This document shows positions 1-7,756 of a stretch of DNA of 64,000 nt, in pieces. Origin of the DNA: Flavimobilis marinus. Lineage in GTDB: Bacteria; Actinomycetota; Actinomycetes; Actinomycetales; Cellulomonadaceae. Within the stretch, counting starts at the first letter, position 1, and each line of letters opens with the position of its first letter. The notes below the pieces were generated by a model. That model searched no databases, was not told where the DNA came from, and saw only the letters and a program-made list of their open reading frames with translations. The position numbers were made by a program, and so were the translations under genes. Where the stretch lies: assembly GCF_900113055.1 (NCBI RefSeq), contig NZ_FONZ01000003.1, positions 248,001 through 312,000 of the forward strand. Reading direction: 5' to 3'.

Positions 1-275
1 GCCGCGTCGCAGACGCCGGCACCGGCCTCGAGGGTGTCCGCGAGGTGCGCCGCGGGCGAGTCGGCGGGGTCCAGCGCCGCGGCGATGCCGCCCTGCGCCC
101 ACACCGTCGAGCCCGACGACAGCTCGCCCTTGGTGACGAGCAGCACGCGGTCCACGCGGCTTCGCAGCTCGAGCGCCGCGGTGAGGCCGGCGATGCCGGA
201 GCCGACGACGACGACGTCGGCCGTGGTGGTCCAGCCGGGCTGCGGGGCGTGCAGCCGCCGCGCCAGCTGCGTCAT
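1..275 (-). CDS. nadB: L-aspartate oxidase, N-terminal part (runs off window)
   Basis: Translation of the minus strand from the ATG at 275 gives [15 protein letters not shown] followed by a Rossmann FAD-binding stretch with [13 protein letters not shown] at about residues 27-39, then the [16 protein letters not shown] segment typical of the succinate dehydrogenase/L-aspartate oxidase flavoprotein family. L-aspartate oxidase converts aspartate to iminoaspartate, the first step of de novo NAD synthesis. Only about 91 residues are present because the gene continues beyond position 1. Its ATG overlaps the panD stop codon (ATGA), so it is probably translationally coupled to panD as the last visible gene of a long minus-strand operon. 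A fumarate reductase-type flavoprotein is the main alternative; the WAQGG motif favours NadB. Confidence 0.85.
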   Translation of the reverse strand, partial: MTQLARRLHAPQPGWTTTADVVVVGSGIAGLTAALELRSRVDRVLLVTKGELSSGSTVWAQGGIAAALDPADSPAAHLADTLEAGAGVCDA

Positions 276-769
276 CCGCGGTCCGCCTCAGGGTCGGTGT
301 CCGGGTGCTGGAACGGGGTGATCGCCAGGCCCGAGGCCTCGAGGCCGTACCCGTCCGGCACGAGACCCGGCTCCTCGTTGACCGACACGATCCGGTTGGC
401 CGCATCGACGAACACGACGTGCGGCAGGAACGTGCGCGCGTCGGCGTCGGACAGCGTGCCGTAGGCGATGAGGATGACGATGTCGCCCGGGTTGATCAGG
501 TGCGCCGCCGCACCGTTGATGCAGATCTGCCCGGACCCGGCCTCGCCGGGGATGACGTACGTCGTCAGGCGGGAGCCGTTGGTGACGTCGACGACGTCGA
601 CCTGCTGGCCGGGGATGAGGTCCGCGGCGGCGAGGAGGTCGGCGTCCACGGTGATCGAGCCGACGTAGTGGAGGTCCGCCTGCGTCACGGTCGCGCGGTG
701 GATCTTCGCGATCATCATGGGGCGCTGCAGCGAGGCGGGGGTGGTGCGCGGGGTGCGCGGAGTGCTCAT
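272..769 (-). CDS. panD: Aspartate 1-decarboxylase precursor
   Basis: PanD makes beta-alanine from aspartate for pantothenate synthesis, using a pyruvoyl cofactor formed by self-cleavage. The conserved core [21 protein letters not shown] is present; cleavage would fall between Gly37 and Ser38, with Ser38 becoming the pyruvoyl group. NGAAAHL and [10 protein letters not shown] are also conserved. At 165 aa the reading frame is longer than the roughly 130-140 aa family norm because of a basic N-terminal extension of about 18 residues and a longer C-terminus. The start at 769 is chosen because its ATG overlaps the panC stop (ATGA); an internal start at the MM pair (residues 18-19) would give a standard-length N-terminus. 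It lies directly downstream of panC, as expected for pathway partners. Confidence 0.95.
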   Translation of the reverse strand: MSTPRTPRTTPASLQRPMMIAKIHRATVTQADLHYVGSITVDADLLAAADLIPGQQVDVVDVTNGSRLTTYVIPGEAGSGQICINGAAAHLINPGDIVILIAYGTLSDADARTFLPHVVFVDAANRIVSVNEEPGLVPDGYGLEASGLAITPFQHPDTDPEADRG

Positions 770-1647
770 CGAGTCGTCTCTCCTGGGTCCGTGACCTGCA
801 CGGCCATGTTGTCGATCAGGCGGGTCGTGCCCACGCGGGCGGCGACCAGCAGGAGCGCCGGGCCGCCGTGATCGCTGGGCACCTCGTCCACCGTAGTCGG
901 GTCGACGAGCCTCAGGTAGTCAGGTGTGAGGCACGCCTCGGCCAGGACTTCCTGGGCCGCTGCGCGCACGGCCTCGGCCCCGAGGGCACCCGCAGCCGCG
1001 CCGGCCCGCAGGGCGCCCGACAGCGCACGGGCGCTCTCCCGCTCCGCCGCGGAGAGGTAGGCGTTGCGCGAGGACAACGCGACGCCGTCGTCCGCCCGGG
1101 CGATGGGCACGCCGACGACCTCGACCGGCACGTCCAGGTCCGTGACCATCCGCCGGATCAGCAGCAGCTGCTGGGCGTCCTTCTCCCCGAAGACCGCGAC
1201 GTCGGGCTGCACCAGGTGCAGCAGCTTGAGCACGACCGTCAGCACACCGTCGAAGTGGCCCGGGCGCGAGGCCCCCTCGAGCACCTCACCGAGCCGGCCC
1301 GCACTCACCCGCACGAGCGGGGCGTCCGGGTAGCCCGGGTAGACCTCCGCGACGTCGGGGGCGAGCACGAGGTCGACGGCGGCGCCGGAGGCGGCGAGCG
1401 TCGCGAGGTCTGCTTCGAGGTCGCGCGGGTACTGCGCGAAGTCCTCGTTGGGCCCGAACTGCAGGGGGTTGACGAACACCGTGACCACGACCTGGCCGTG
1501 CGGCCCCACGAGATCCCGCGCCGCGTGCACCAGGCTCGTGTGGCCCGAGTGCAGGGCGCCCATCGTCATGACGACCGCGCGGCGGCCCCGCGGCGGGGAG
1601 GCGAGGGCGGCGTCGAGCTCCGCGCGGGTGCGGACGAGCGTGGTCAT
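766..1647 (-). CDS. panC: Pantothenate synthetase (pantoate-beta-alanine ligase)
   Basis: This 293-aa cytoplasmic enzyme joins pantoate and beta-alanine with ATP to make pantothenate. The nucleotidyltransferase HxGH motif appears as H33-S-G-H36 in [10 protein letters not shown], followed by [28 protein letters not shown] and the KMSKS-like LSSRN segment. Length and motif order match bacterial PanC. The stop codon overlaps the panD start, so the beta-alanine producer and consumer are translationally coupled. The start lies immediately after the stop codon of the upstream DUF2520 gene, with no gap. Confidence 0.97.
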   Translation of the reverse strand: MTTLVRTRAELDAALASPPRGRRAVVMTMGALHSGHTSLVHAARDLVGPHGQVVVTVFVNPLQFGPNEDFAQYPRDLEADLATLAASGAAVDLVLAPDVAEVYPGYPDAPLVRVSAGRLGEVLEGASRPGHFDGVLTVVLKLLHLVQPDVAVFGEKDAQQLLLIRRMVTDLDVPVEVVGVPIARADDGVALSSRNAYLSAAERESARALSGALRAGAAAGALGAEAVRAAAQEVLAEACLTPDYLRLVDPTTVDEVPSDHGGPALLLVAARVGTTRLIDNMAVQVTDPGETTR

Positions 1648-2610
1648 CTAGTGCTCCGGGTCGAGGGCGTCGAGGGCGTCGAGGAGGTCGCGGGCCTGCG
1701 CCTCGCCGAGGCGGCCCGCGGCCAGCGCGCGCGACGTCGCCGCGCGCGCCAACGTGCGATAGCTCGCGGGGAGGTCGGGCCCCTGGTGGTCGGCACCGAA
1801 CGCCGCGAGGACCTCCAGGTGCCCGCGGACGGTGCCCACGTCACCCCGCGACACCGGTCCGGTGAGGGCCGCGATCGCTCCCGGTGCACCCGGGCCGGGC
1901 AGGCCGGCCGGGTCGCCGGAGGCGTCGGTCGAGGCCGCCCGGAGCGCGCCGTCGAGGCTCGCGTGCACGAGGGCGTCGAGCATCCGGCCGGGCTCGGCGA
2001 CGCCGGCGGCCGCGAGGGCGTGGGCTGCCTGGGCGACGAGCACCACCAGATGGTTCGAGGCGTGCGCGAGGGCGGCGTGGTACAGCGGCCGCTGGGCCTC
2101 GTCGATCATCACGGGCTCGCCACCGATCTCCACGACGATCGCCTGGCCGATGGGCTCGAGGGCGGGCGCGCACGTCACGGCGAAGCTCGTGCCCTCGAGG
2201 CGGGCGAGGTCGAGCGACGTGCCCGTGAAGGTCATCGCGGGGTGCACGGCGAGCGTGATGGCACCGGCCGCCGCCGCGGGAGCGAGCACCGCGGTGCCGT
2301 GATGACCGGACGTGTGCAGGACGAGCTGACCGGGTTGCCAGGCGCCCAGCGCCGCGAGCCCGCCGACGACGCCCTCGAGCTCGTCGTCGGGCACGGTCAC
2401 GAGCACGAGCTCCGCCCGACGCACGACCTCGGGCACCTCGAGCACCGGCACGCCAGGAAGCAGGGTGTCGATGCGCTCGAGCGAGTCCTGGGACACGCCG
2501 CTCGCGCCGACCACCGCGTGCCCGACGGCGCGCAGCGCGTGCCCGAGCACCGCGCCCACACGGCCGGCACCGACGACCCCGACGCCGAGCCGCGCGGGCC
2601 GAGCGCTCAC
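1648..2610 (-). CDS. Rossmann-fold DUF2520 protein, pan-operon associated
   Basis: The 320-aa protein begins (GTG) with MSARPARLGVGVVGAGRVGAVLGHAL, a nucleotide-binding GxGxxG fold, and continues with the LHTSGHHGTAVL, VHPAMTF and HALAHASNH-type segments of DUF2520 proteins. These resemble 6-phosphogluconate/ketopantoate reductase-like dehydrogenases. The GTG at 2610 overlaps the upstream stop codon (GTGA), which fixes the start, and the gene abuts panC. From memory the same gene precedes panC-panD in mycobacteria (Rv3603c). That context makes a role in pantothenate synthesis, perhaps ketopantoate reduction, a reasonable inference, but the sequence does not prove a reaction. No separate panE is seen in this window. 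Confidence 0.85.
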   Translation of the reverse strand: MSARPARLGVGVVGAGRVGAVLGHALRAVGHAVVGASGVSQDSLERIDTLLPGVPVLEVPEVVRRAELVLVTVPDDELEGVVGGLAALGAWQPGQLVLHTSGHHGTAVLAPAAAAGAITLAVHPAMTFTGTSLDLARLEGTSFAVTCAPALEPIGQAIVVEIGGEPVMIDEAQRPLYHAALAHASNHLVVLVAQAAHALAAAGVAEPGRMLDALVHASLDGALRAASTDASGDPAGLPGPGAPGAIAALTGPVSRGDVGTVRGHLEVLAAFGADHQGPDLPASYRTLARAATSRALAAGRLGEAQARDLLDALDALDPEH

Positions 2611-4148
2611 GCGCCGTCCCCCGTGGGCTCGGCCGCGGGCTCGGTCACGGGCTCCGTCACGACCTCGGCCACGGGCTCCGTGGCGATCTGACGCATCCAC
2701 AGCTCCGGGCCCTCGCTGTTGCGGGCGGTGCGGGCGCGCTCGTCCTGCTCGGCGAGCAGCCGGGCGGCGTCGGCCTCCGCGAGGTGCGCGATCTGCGGGG
2801 TGACCGGCCCGACCGTCGTGTGCAGGGCGAAGCTCGCGACGCCGAGCCGCCGCTGCAGCGGCCCCTGCTCGACCCCGAGGGACTGGGTGCGCTCGTGCGG
2901 GACGACGACCAGCTGGCGCACCAGCCGGCCCTGGCGCAGCAGGAGCGCGCGGGGCGCGACCGCGAAGCCGTTGCGCCGCCACGTCAGGGGGTCGAGGATC
3001 CGCGCGCTGCGCGGGCTCGTGGTGAAGGTCTCGCTGGGGCCGCTGCCGACGAGCGCCTCGTCGAGGACCGCGAGGGCGTCCGTCAGCCCGAGGTCCGGGA
3101 GGACGAGCCAGAGCGCGTCGAGCGCGGCGCGACGGTCGCCGACGGGGAGCAGGACCTGCGAGCTGGACTTCGCGTCCGCCGTGATCGAGCCGTACCCGGC
3201 GACGTTGACCTCGACGCGCCACCAGTCCTTGCGGCGCCACAGGAGCGGCTGGCTCAGCCGGATCGCCTGGACGCGTCCGGGTGGGATGGTCTGCGACCGG
3301 GTCTCGAGCAGGCCGCGACGCAGCCGGATGCCGTCCGGGGAGACGGCGCCGACGAACCCGTACTCGCCGACGAACCGCTGCGCGAGGTAGGAGCCGAACC
3401 CGATCAGCCCGGGGATCGCGGACAGCAGGGGCGCGGCCGTGTGCGCGAGCACCGCAGCGACGCCGAGCCCCACGAGGATCGCGAGGAACGCGAGCAGGGC
3501 ACCGGTGCGCAGCAGGGAGCCGACCAGCATGCCGGGCTCGACCTGGATCACCTGCTCCTCCGGGGCGACGGGCGCGGCCTCACCCTCGGCGACGGTGACG
3601 CCGGCGGCGCGCGCGAGGAGCTCCGCCCGCAGCGTCTCGGCGTCGCCGATCTTCAGGAACCCGACCTTGACCGCGGAGTCGGCTCCGCCGGCGACCTCGA
3701 GCCGGAGCTCCGCCAGGCCGAAGATCCGGGCGACGAGCGGCTGCACGATGTCGACGGCCTGCAGGCGGTCCAGGCGGGCCTGGCGCTGCTGGCGGAACAC
3801 GATGCCCTGCCGCAGGTGCACGGCCTCGGCGCCCACGGCGTAGCGCATCATGCGCCAGGCGAGGGCGGAGTACAGGAAGACCACCAGGGCGAAGAACGCG
3901 AGCCCGCCGACGAACCACAGCGGGTTCACGGACGAGACGACCTCGCCCGCGCCCTCGACGTCCGTCGCGACCTGGTTGAAGCCGACGAGGAAGAGCACGA
4001 CGATCACGCCCCAGCCGCGGACCACGGGGGTGACCGGGTGCATGCGCCGCCAGTCGAGACCGTCGTCGGGCACGCCGAGCGGGGGCGCTGCGGTCTCGCC
4101 GGACGGCGCCGCGGGAGCGGGGGGCGGCGGGGGCGGGACGGCGCTCAC
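2607..4148 (-). CDS. PH domain-containing membrane protein (YdbT-like)
   Basis: This 513-aa protein has a proline-rich cytoplasmic N-terminus (about residues 1-30) and hydrophobic segments near residues 45-65, 80-95 and 210-250. It carries repeated bacterial PH (bPH2) modules recognisable by RQQRQARLDRLQAVDIVQPLVARIFGLAELRLEVAGG and by later ETRSQTIPPGRVQAIRLSQPLLWRR-type blocks. This is the YdbT architecture. The function of the family is poorly defined; a role at the membrane is inferred from the transmembrane segments. It overlaps the preceding PH-domain gene by ATGA and the following DUF2520 gene by GTGA, so all three are probably co-translated. The C-terminus has a short TEPVAEVVTEPVTEPAAEP low-complexity tail. 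Confidence 0.85.
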   Translation of the reverse strand: MSAVPPPPPPAPAAPSGETAAPPLGVPDDGLDWRRMHPVTPVVRGWGVIVVLFLVGFNQVATDVEGAGEVVSSVNPLWFVGGLAFFALVVFLYSALAWRMMRYAVGAEAVHLRQGIVFRQQRQARLDRLQAVDIVQPLVARIFGLAELRLEVAGGADSAVKVGFLKIGDAETLRAELLARAAGVTVAEGEAAPVAPEEQVIQVEPGMLVGSLLRTGALLAFLAILVGLGVAAVLAHTAAPLLSAIPGLIGFGSYLAQRFVGEYGFVGAVSPDGIRLRRGLLETRSQTIPPGRVQAIRLSQPLLWRRKDWWRVEVNVAGYGSITADAKSSSQVLLPVGDRRAALDALWLVLPDLGLTDALAVLDEALVGSGPSETFTTSPRSARILDPLTWRRNGFAVAPRALLLRQGRLVRQLVVVPHERTQSLGVEQGPLQRRLGVASFALHTTVGPVTPQIAHLAEADAARLLAEQDERARTARNSEGPELWMRQIATEPVAEVVTEPVTEPAAEPTGDGA

Positions 4149-4636
4149 AGGCCGGCCAGCTGGGCCTCGCCGCGGGAGGCGAGGCGGTCACGCAGGCGCG
4201 CGGCCTCGCCCGGCTCGAGACCGTCGATCGACGCGTCCGTGGTGGGCGACGCCGTGTGCAGCTGCACCGACGCGATGCCGAGGGCGCGGGCGAGCGGGCC
4301 GGCGGAGACGTCGACGAACTGCATGCGGCCGTAGGGAACGACGACGAGCGAGCGGAACAGCACGCCCTTGCGGATCAGCAGGTCGTCGGCGCGCTCCGCG
4401 TACCCGATGGCGTGCACCTGGCGGGCGATCACGGAGGCGCACGCGACGCCGATCACGAGGAGGACCGCCGCCGGCAGCCAGAGCCACGGCGTGAGCAGGA
4501 CGGCCAGGACCGCGAGCACGACCACGGGCAACCCGATCCCGATCCCGAGCGAGATCAGCCGCGCCGTGACGAGGCGCCCCGAGACGCGCTGCCAGACGAT
4601 GCCGTCCGGGTCGAACAGGCCTGTGGGTTCAGTCAT
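4145..4636 (-). CDS. PH domain-containing membrane protein (YdbS-like)
   Basis: A 163-aa protein with one bPH2 module: two adjacent hydrophobic helices (about residues 25-70) are followed by DDLLIRKGVLFRSLVVVPYGRMQFVDVSAGPLARALGIASVQLHTAS, the hallmark core of YdbS-type proteins. YdbS/YdbT pairs commonly occur together, as here, and are membrane proteins of unknown mechanism. The start is placed at the ATG at 4636 because an AGG lies about 9 nt upstream; an ATG three codons earlier has AGG directly against it. Its stop overlaps the start of the larger PH protein (ATGA). Confidence 0.85.
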   Translation of the reverse strand: MTEPTGLFDPDGIVWQRVSGRLVTARLISLGIGIGLPVVVLAVLAVLLTPWLWLPAAVLLVIGVACASVIARQVHAIGYAERADDLLIRKGVLFRSLVVVPYGRMQFVDVSAGPLARALGIASVQLHTASPTTDASIDGLEPGEAARLRDRLASRGEAQLAGL

Positions 4637-4656
4637 GGCGCCCATCCTGCCACTGC

Positions 4657-5127
4657 TCAGGCTGGCTGACCGTCGCCCGGCTCGTCGTCATGCGGCGAGT
4701 CGATCCGGCACCAGCGCTCCACCACGACGCCGACGACGCCGAGCACGAGCGCGCACAGCACGGCGGCGCCCGCGGCGCGGGCCCGCGCGGCGAACGCCGC
4801 GATCTCGAGGTCCCCGACCGTGACGAGCACCTGCGCGCTGTACCAGCCGACGAGCAGCGCGCCCGTGAGCGCCGCGGCCTGCGCGAGGACCGCGGTCCGT
4901 GCGGCGACGACGGGGTCGAGCCCGGGCCTGCGCCCGCGCAGGTAGGAGCGCACCCGCAACCCGGCGACCAGCGTGCCCGCCGCGATCACCAGCACGACGG
5001 CGTCGGCCAGCACCGGCACGGGTCCCGGACGGATCCCCTGCGGTGCCAGGACCAGGAGCACGGCCCATCCGCCGAGCGCGACGGCGAGCGCGAGCGCGAG
5101 GAGGCGCGAGATCCGGACAGGCTGCAT
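4657..5127 (-). CDS. DUF3180 family membrane protein
   Basis: The 156-aa product (MQPVRISRLLALALAVALGGWAVLL...) has four hydrophobic helices, at about residues 7-28, 37-55, 76-96 and 112-135, and a charged C-terminal tail rich in Asp and Glu. This size, topology and location between folK and later genes match the actinobacterial DUF3180 family (from memory Rv3605c in M. tuberculosis). No function is known. The ATG shares one base with the folB-folK stop (TGATG), which fixes the start and implies coupling to folate genes, though a metabolic role in folate synthesis should not be assumed. Confidence 0.85.
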   Translation of the reverse strand: MQPVRISRLLALALAVALGGWAVLLVLAPQGIRPGPVPVLADAVVLVIAAGTLVAGLRVRSYLRGRRPGLDPVVAARTAVLAQAAALTGALLVGWYSAQVLVTVGDLEIAAFAARARAAGAAVLCALVLGVVGVVVERWCRIDSPHDDEPGDGQPA

Positions 5128-6299
5128 CAGGAGGGCTCGGGCGGCAGCGGGACGGGCGGCGCGGGCGGCTCCGCGTGCGCGGCCGGACGGGCTGGCGCGG
5201 CGACCGGCGCAGGGGCCTCGTTCAGCCAGTCGAGCGCGAGCCAGCGCACGCCGTCGCGATCCGGGGCGGTGGCCGCGAGCGCGTCCACGGGACCGCCACC
5301 GAGACCGGGCAGGAAGGCCCCGGGCTCGACCTCGGCCCACGGCTGCAGCACGAAGGCACGTGCGTTGGCCCGCGGGTGCGGCAGCTCGAGGTCGTCGGTC
5401 ACCGCGACGATCCCGGCGATGTCGACGACGTCGATGTCGAGCGTCCGAGCGCCCCAGCGCACCTCGCGCGTGCGCCCGTGCCGCTGCTCGACGCCCTGGC
5501 AGGCGTGCAGCAGCTGCCGCGGGGACAGGGCGGTGGCCACCAGCACGACCGTGTTCAGGTAGTCCGGCTGCTCGGGGCCGCCCACGGCTGCGGTGCGGGC
5601 GAGCGGTGCGACGGCGAGCATCTCGATGCCCGGCGTCTGGGCGAGCTCGTGCACCGCCTCGCGGAGCGTCGCGCGGGCATCGCCCAGGTTGGCACCGAGG
5701 GCGAGGACGGCGCGCACGGGCCCGCCCGGGGTCTCGTCCAGCCGGTCGGGCGCGGGCGGTGCGGGGTCCGGGTCCTCGACTGGTGCGTGCGCGACGGACA
5801 GCGCGGCGTCCTCCACCGTGCGCGGCGTCGCGATCTCGGCCACGGACGCCGCCGGCGCCGCGGTGGGGTCGAACCGCGCGGAGGGCAGCTTGGTGCGATC
5901 GCGCCGGATCGCCACGACCACGTCGGTGAACGGCACCGGGACGGGCGCGCCCGGCTTGTGCACGGCGACGTCCACCGCGACGACGCCCGGCCGGTCCAGC
6001 ACGAGCGCGGCGACCTGCTCGGCGACCGTCTCCACGAGGTTGACCGCGGGGCCGGCCAGGACCGCCACCACGTCCTGCGCGAGGCTCGCGTAGTTGAGCG
6101 TGTGGACCAGGTCGTCGGTGGCCGCGGCCCGCCGGGTGTCGACGTGCACCACCACGTCCGCGACGAAGGTCTGCCCGTCCACCCGCTCGTGGTCGAGGAC
6201 ACCGTGATGACCGGTCGCGCTCAGACCCAGCAGGCGGATCTGGTCGGCCGGCCGCCCGTGCTCGTCGAGCACCGGGGCTGTCGGGGGCAGGTAGGTCAC
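5127..6299 (-). CDS. folBK: FolB-FolK fusion: dihydroneopterin aldolase / HPPK
   Basis: One 390-aa frame encodes two consecutive folate enzymes. Residues about 15-130 are FolB (IRLLGLSATGHHGVLDHERVDGQTF, NYASLAQDVV, LVETVAEQVAALVL, VHKPGAPVPVPFTDVVVAI), which converts dihydroneopterin to hydroxymethyl-dihydropterin. After an Ala/Pro/Asp-rich linker of about 55 residues comes FolK (about 185-350): RAVLALGANLGD, PDYLNTVV, GARTLDIDVV and LPHPRANARAFVLQPW, which pyrophosphorylates that product. A proline-rich tail ends the protein. The GTG at 6299 overlaps the folP stop (GTGA) and decides the start. There is no internal stop between the domains, so a bifunctional protein is expected; in many relatives folB and folK are separate genes. 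Confidence 0.93.
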   Translation of the reverse strand: MTYLPPTAPVLDEHGRPADQIRLLGLSATGHHGVLDHERVDGQTFVADVVVHVDTRRAAATDDLVHTLNYASLAQDVVAVLAGPAVNLVETVAEQVAALVLDRPGVVAVDVAVHKPGAPVPVPFTDVVVAIRRDRTKLPSARFDPTAAPAASVAEIATPRTVEDAALSVAHAPVEDPDPAPPAPDRLDETPGGPVRAVLALGANLGDARATLREAVHELAQTPGIEMLAVAPLARTAAVGGPEQPDYLNTVVLVATALSPRQLLHACQGVEQRHGRTREVRWGARTLDIDVVDIAGIVAVTDDLELPHPRANARAFVLQPWAEVEPGAFLPGLGGGPVDALAATAPDRDGVRWLALDWLNEAPAPVAAPARPAAHAEPPAPPVPLPPEPS

Positions 6300-7168
6300 G
6301 GGAGCTCCAGAACCTCTCGGGGGTCGGTCCACGCCTGGGCGACCCTGACCGCCGCGGCGGATCCCGCGGCGTCGTGCACCCGCACGCCCCAGGCGCCGTG
6401 CGCAGCGGCGAGCGCGGTGATCGCCGCCGTCGCGCCGTCGCGCTCGAGCGGCGGGACCGCCTGCCCGTCCGGTCCCGCGAGCAGCGTACCGAGGAATCGC
6501 TTGCGCGAGGCACCGACGAGGACGGGGTGTCCCAGCGCGATCAGCTCGTCGAGCCGGCGCAGCAGGGGCCAGTTCGCCGCGCCGGGCTTGGCGAACCCGA
6601 GCCCGGGGTCCAGCACGACCTGCTCGGGGCGCACCCCGCGCGCGGCGAGCGCGGCCACGCGCTCGCTCAGCTCGCGCCGCACGTCGACGACGACGTCGTC
6701 GTACGTCGCGAGGCTGTCCATCACGTCCGCGTGGCCCCGCCAGTGCATCGCGACGTACACGACGCCCGTCTGGGCGACGACGTCATAGATCTCCGGGTCG
6801 GCCAGCCCCCCCGAGACGTCGTTGACGATGACCGCGCCGGCCGCGACGGCGCGGGCCGCGACCTCGGCGCGCGTGGTGTCCACGGACACGACGGCGCCGC
6901 GGGCGACGAGCTCCTCGACCACCGGGACCACGCGGTCGAGCTCGTCGGCCTGGGGCACGCGTGCGGAGCCGGGACGGGTGGACTCGCCGCCGACGTCGAG
7001 GAGGTCGGCGCCCTGGGCGAGGAGGCCGAGCCCGTGCCGGACGGCGTCGGCGGGCTCGAACCAGCGGCCGCCGTCCGAGAACGAGTCGGGGGTGACGTTG
7101 ACGACGCCCATCACCAGGGTCCGCCCGAGGGCGAGGCCCGGAGGCAGCGGGGCGGGGTGACGGGCCAC
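6296..7168 (-). CDS. folP: Dihydropteroate synthase
   Basis: FolP condenses hydroxymethyl-dihydropterin pyrophosphate with p-aminobenzoate and is the sulfonamide target. The 290-aa protein shows the classic signatures VMGVVNVTPDSFSDGG (about residues 18-33), LLDVGGESTRPGS, IVNDVSGG, VLDPGLGFAK and the pterin/phosphate-binding LVGASRKRFLG. It starts with GTG at 7168, 21 nt after the folE stop, and its stop overlaps the start of the folB-folK fusion. It therefore sits between the enzyme supplying the pathway's first intermediate and the fusion that makes its own substrate. Confidence 0.97.
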   Translation of the reverse strand: MARHPAPLPPGLALGRTLVMGVVNVTPDSFSDGGRWFEPADAVRHGLGLLAQGADLLDVGGESTRPGSARVPQADELDRVVPVVEELVARGAVVSVDTTRAEVAARAVAAGAVIVNDVSGGLADPEIYDVVAQTGVVYVAMHWRGHADVMDSLATYDDVVVDVRRELSERVAALAARGVRPEQVVLDPGLGFAKPGAANWPLLRRLDELIALGHPVLVGASRKRFLGTLLAGPDGQAVPPLERDGATAAITALAAAHGAWGVRVHDAAGSAAAVRVAQAWTDPREVLELP

Positions 7169-7189
7169 GTTAGGAAGCCTAGTCGCCGG

Positions 7190-7756
7190 TCAGCGTCCCG
7201 TGATCAGGCTCATGGCCTCGGCCCGGGTGGCACCGTCGCGCATCTGCCCGCGCACCGCGGAAGTCAGGGTGCGCGAGCCGGGCTTGCGCACCCCCCGCAT
7301 GGACATGCACAGGTGCTCGGCCTCGATCACGACGATCACGCCGCGCGGCGCCAGGTGCTGCACGAGGGCGTCCGCGACCTGCGTCGTCAGGCGCTCCTGG
7401 ACCTGGGGCCGCCGCGCGTACAGGTCGACGAGCCGGGCGAGCTTGCTCAACCCTGTCACCCGGCCGTCGGCACCCGGGATGTACCCGACGTGCGCGACGC
7501 CGTGGAACGGCACCAGGTGGTGCTCGCACGTGGAGTACACCTCGATGTCGCGCACGAGGATCATCTCCTCGTGGTCGATGTCGAACGTCGTGCCCAGGAT
7601 GGTCTCGGGGTCCTGGTCGAGCCCGGCGAACGTCTCGGCGTACATGCGCGCGACGCGCCCCGGGGTGTCGGTCAGCCCGTCGCGGTCCGGGTCCTCCCCG
7701 ACCGCGAGGAGCAGCTCGCGGACGGCGGCCTCGGCGCGGGCCAGGTCGACGCTCAC
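7190..7756 (-). CDS. folE: GTP cyclohydrolase I
   Basis: The 188-aa enzyme opens the folate pathway by turning GTP into dihydroneopterin triphosphate. Zinc ligands are visible as Cys77 and His80 ([10 protein letters not shown]) and Cys150 ([12 protein letters not shown]), with [23 protein letters not shown] between them. The GTG at 7756 overlaps the ftsH stop (GTGA), so ftsH and folE are probably co-translated; the ftsH-folE-folP order is conserved in actinobacteria to my knowledge. Length and motif spacing are normal for type I FolE. Confidence 0.97.
   Translation of the reverse strand: MSVDLARAEAAVRELLLAVGEDPDRDGLTDTPGRVARMYAETFAGLDQDPETILGTTFDIDHEEMILVRDIEVYSTCEHHLVPFHGVAHVGYIPGADGRVTGLSKLARLVDLYARRPQVQERLTTQVADALVQHLAPRGVIVVIEAEHLCMSMRGVRKPGSRTLTSAVRGQMRDGATRAEAMSLITGR

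Noticed and set aside
868-2691. A 607-codon open frame on the plus strand opposite panC and the DUF2520 gene
   Set aside because: It is Arg/His/Gly/Glu-rich with no domain and mirrors two well-supported minus-strand genes; long antisense frames are expected at this G+C content.
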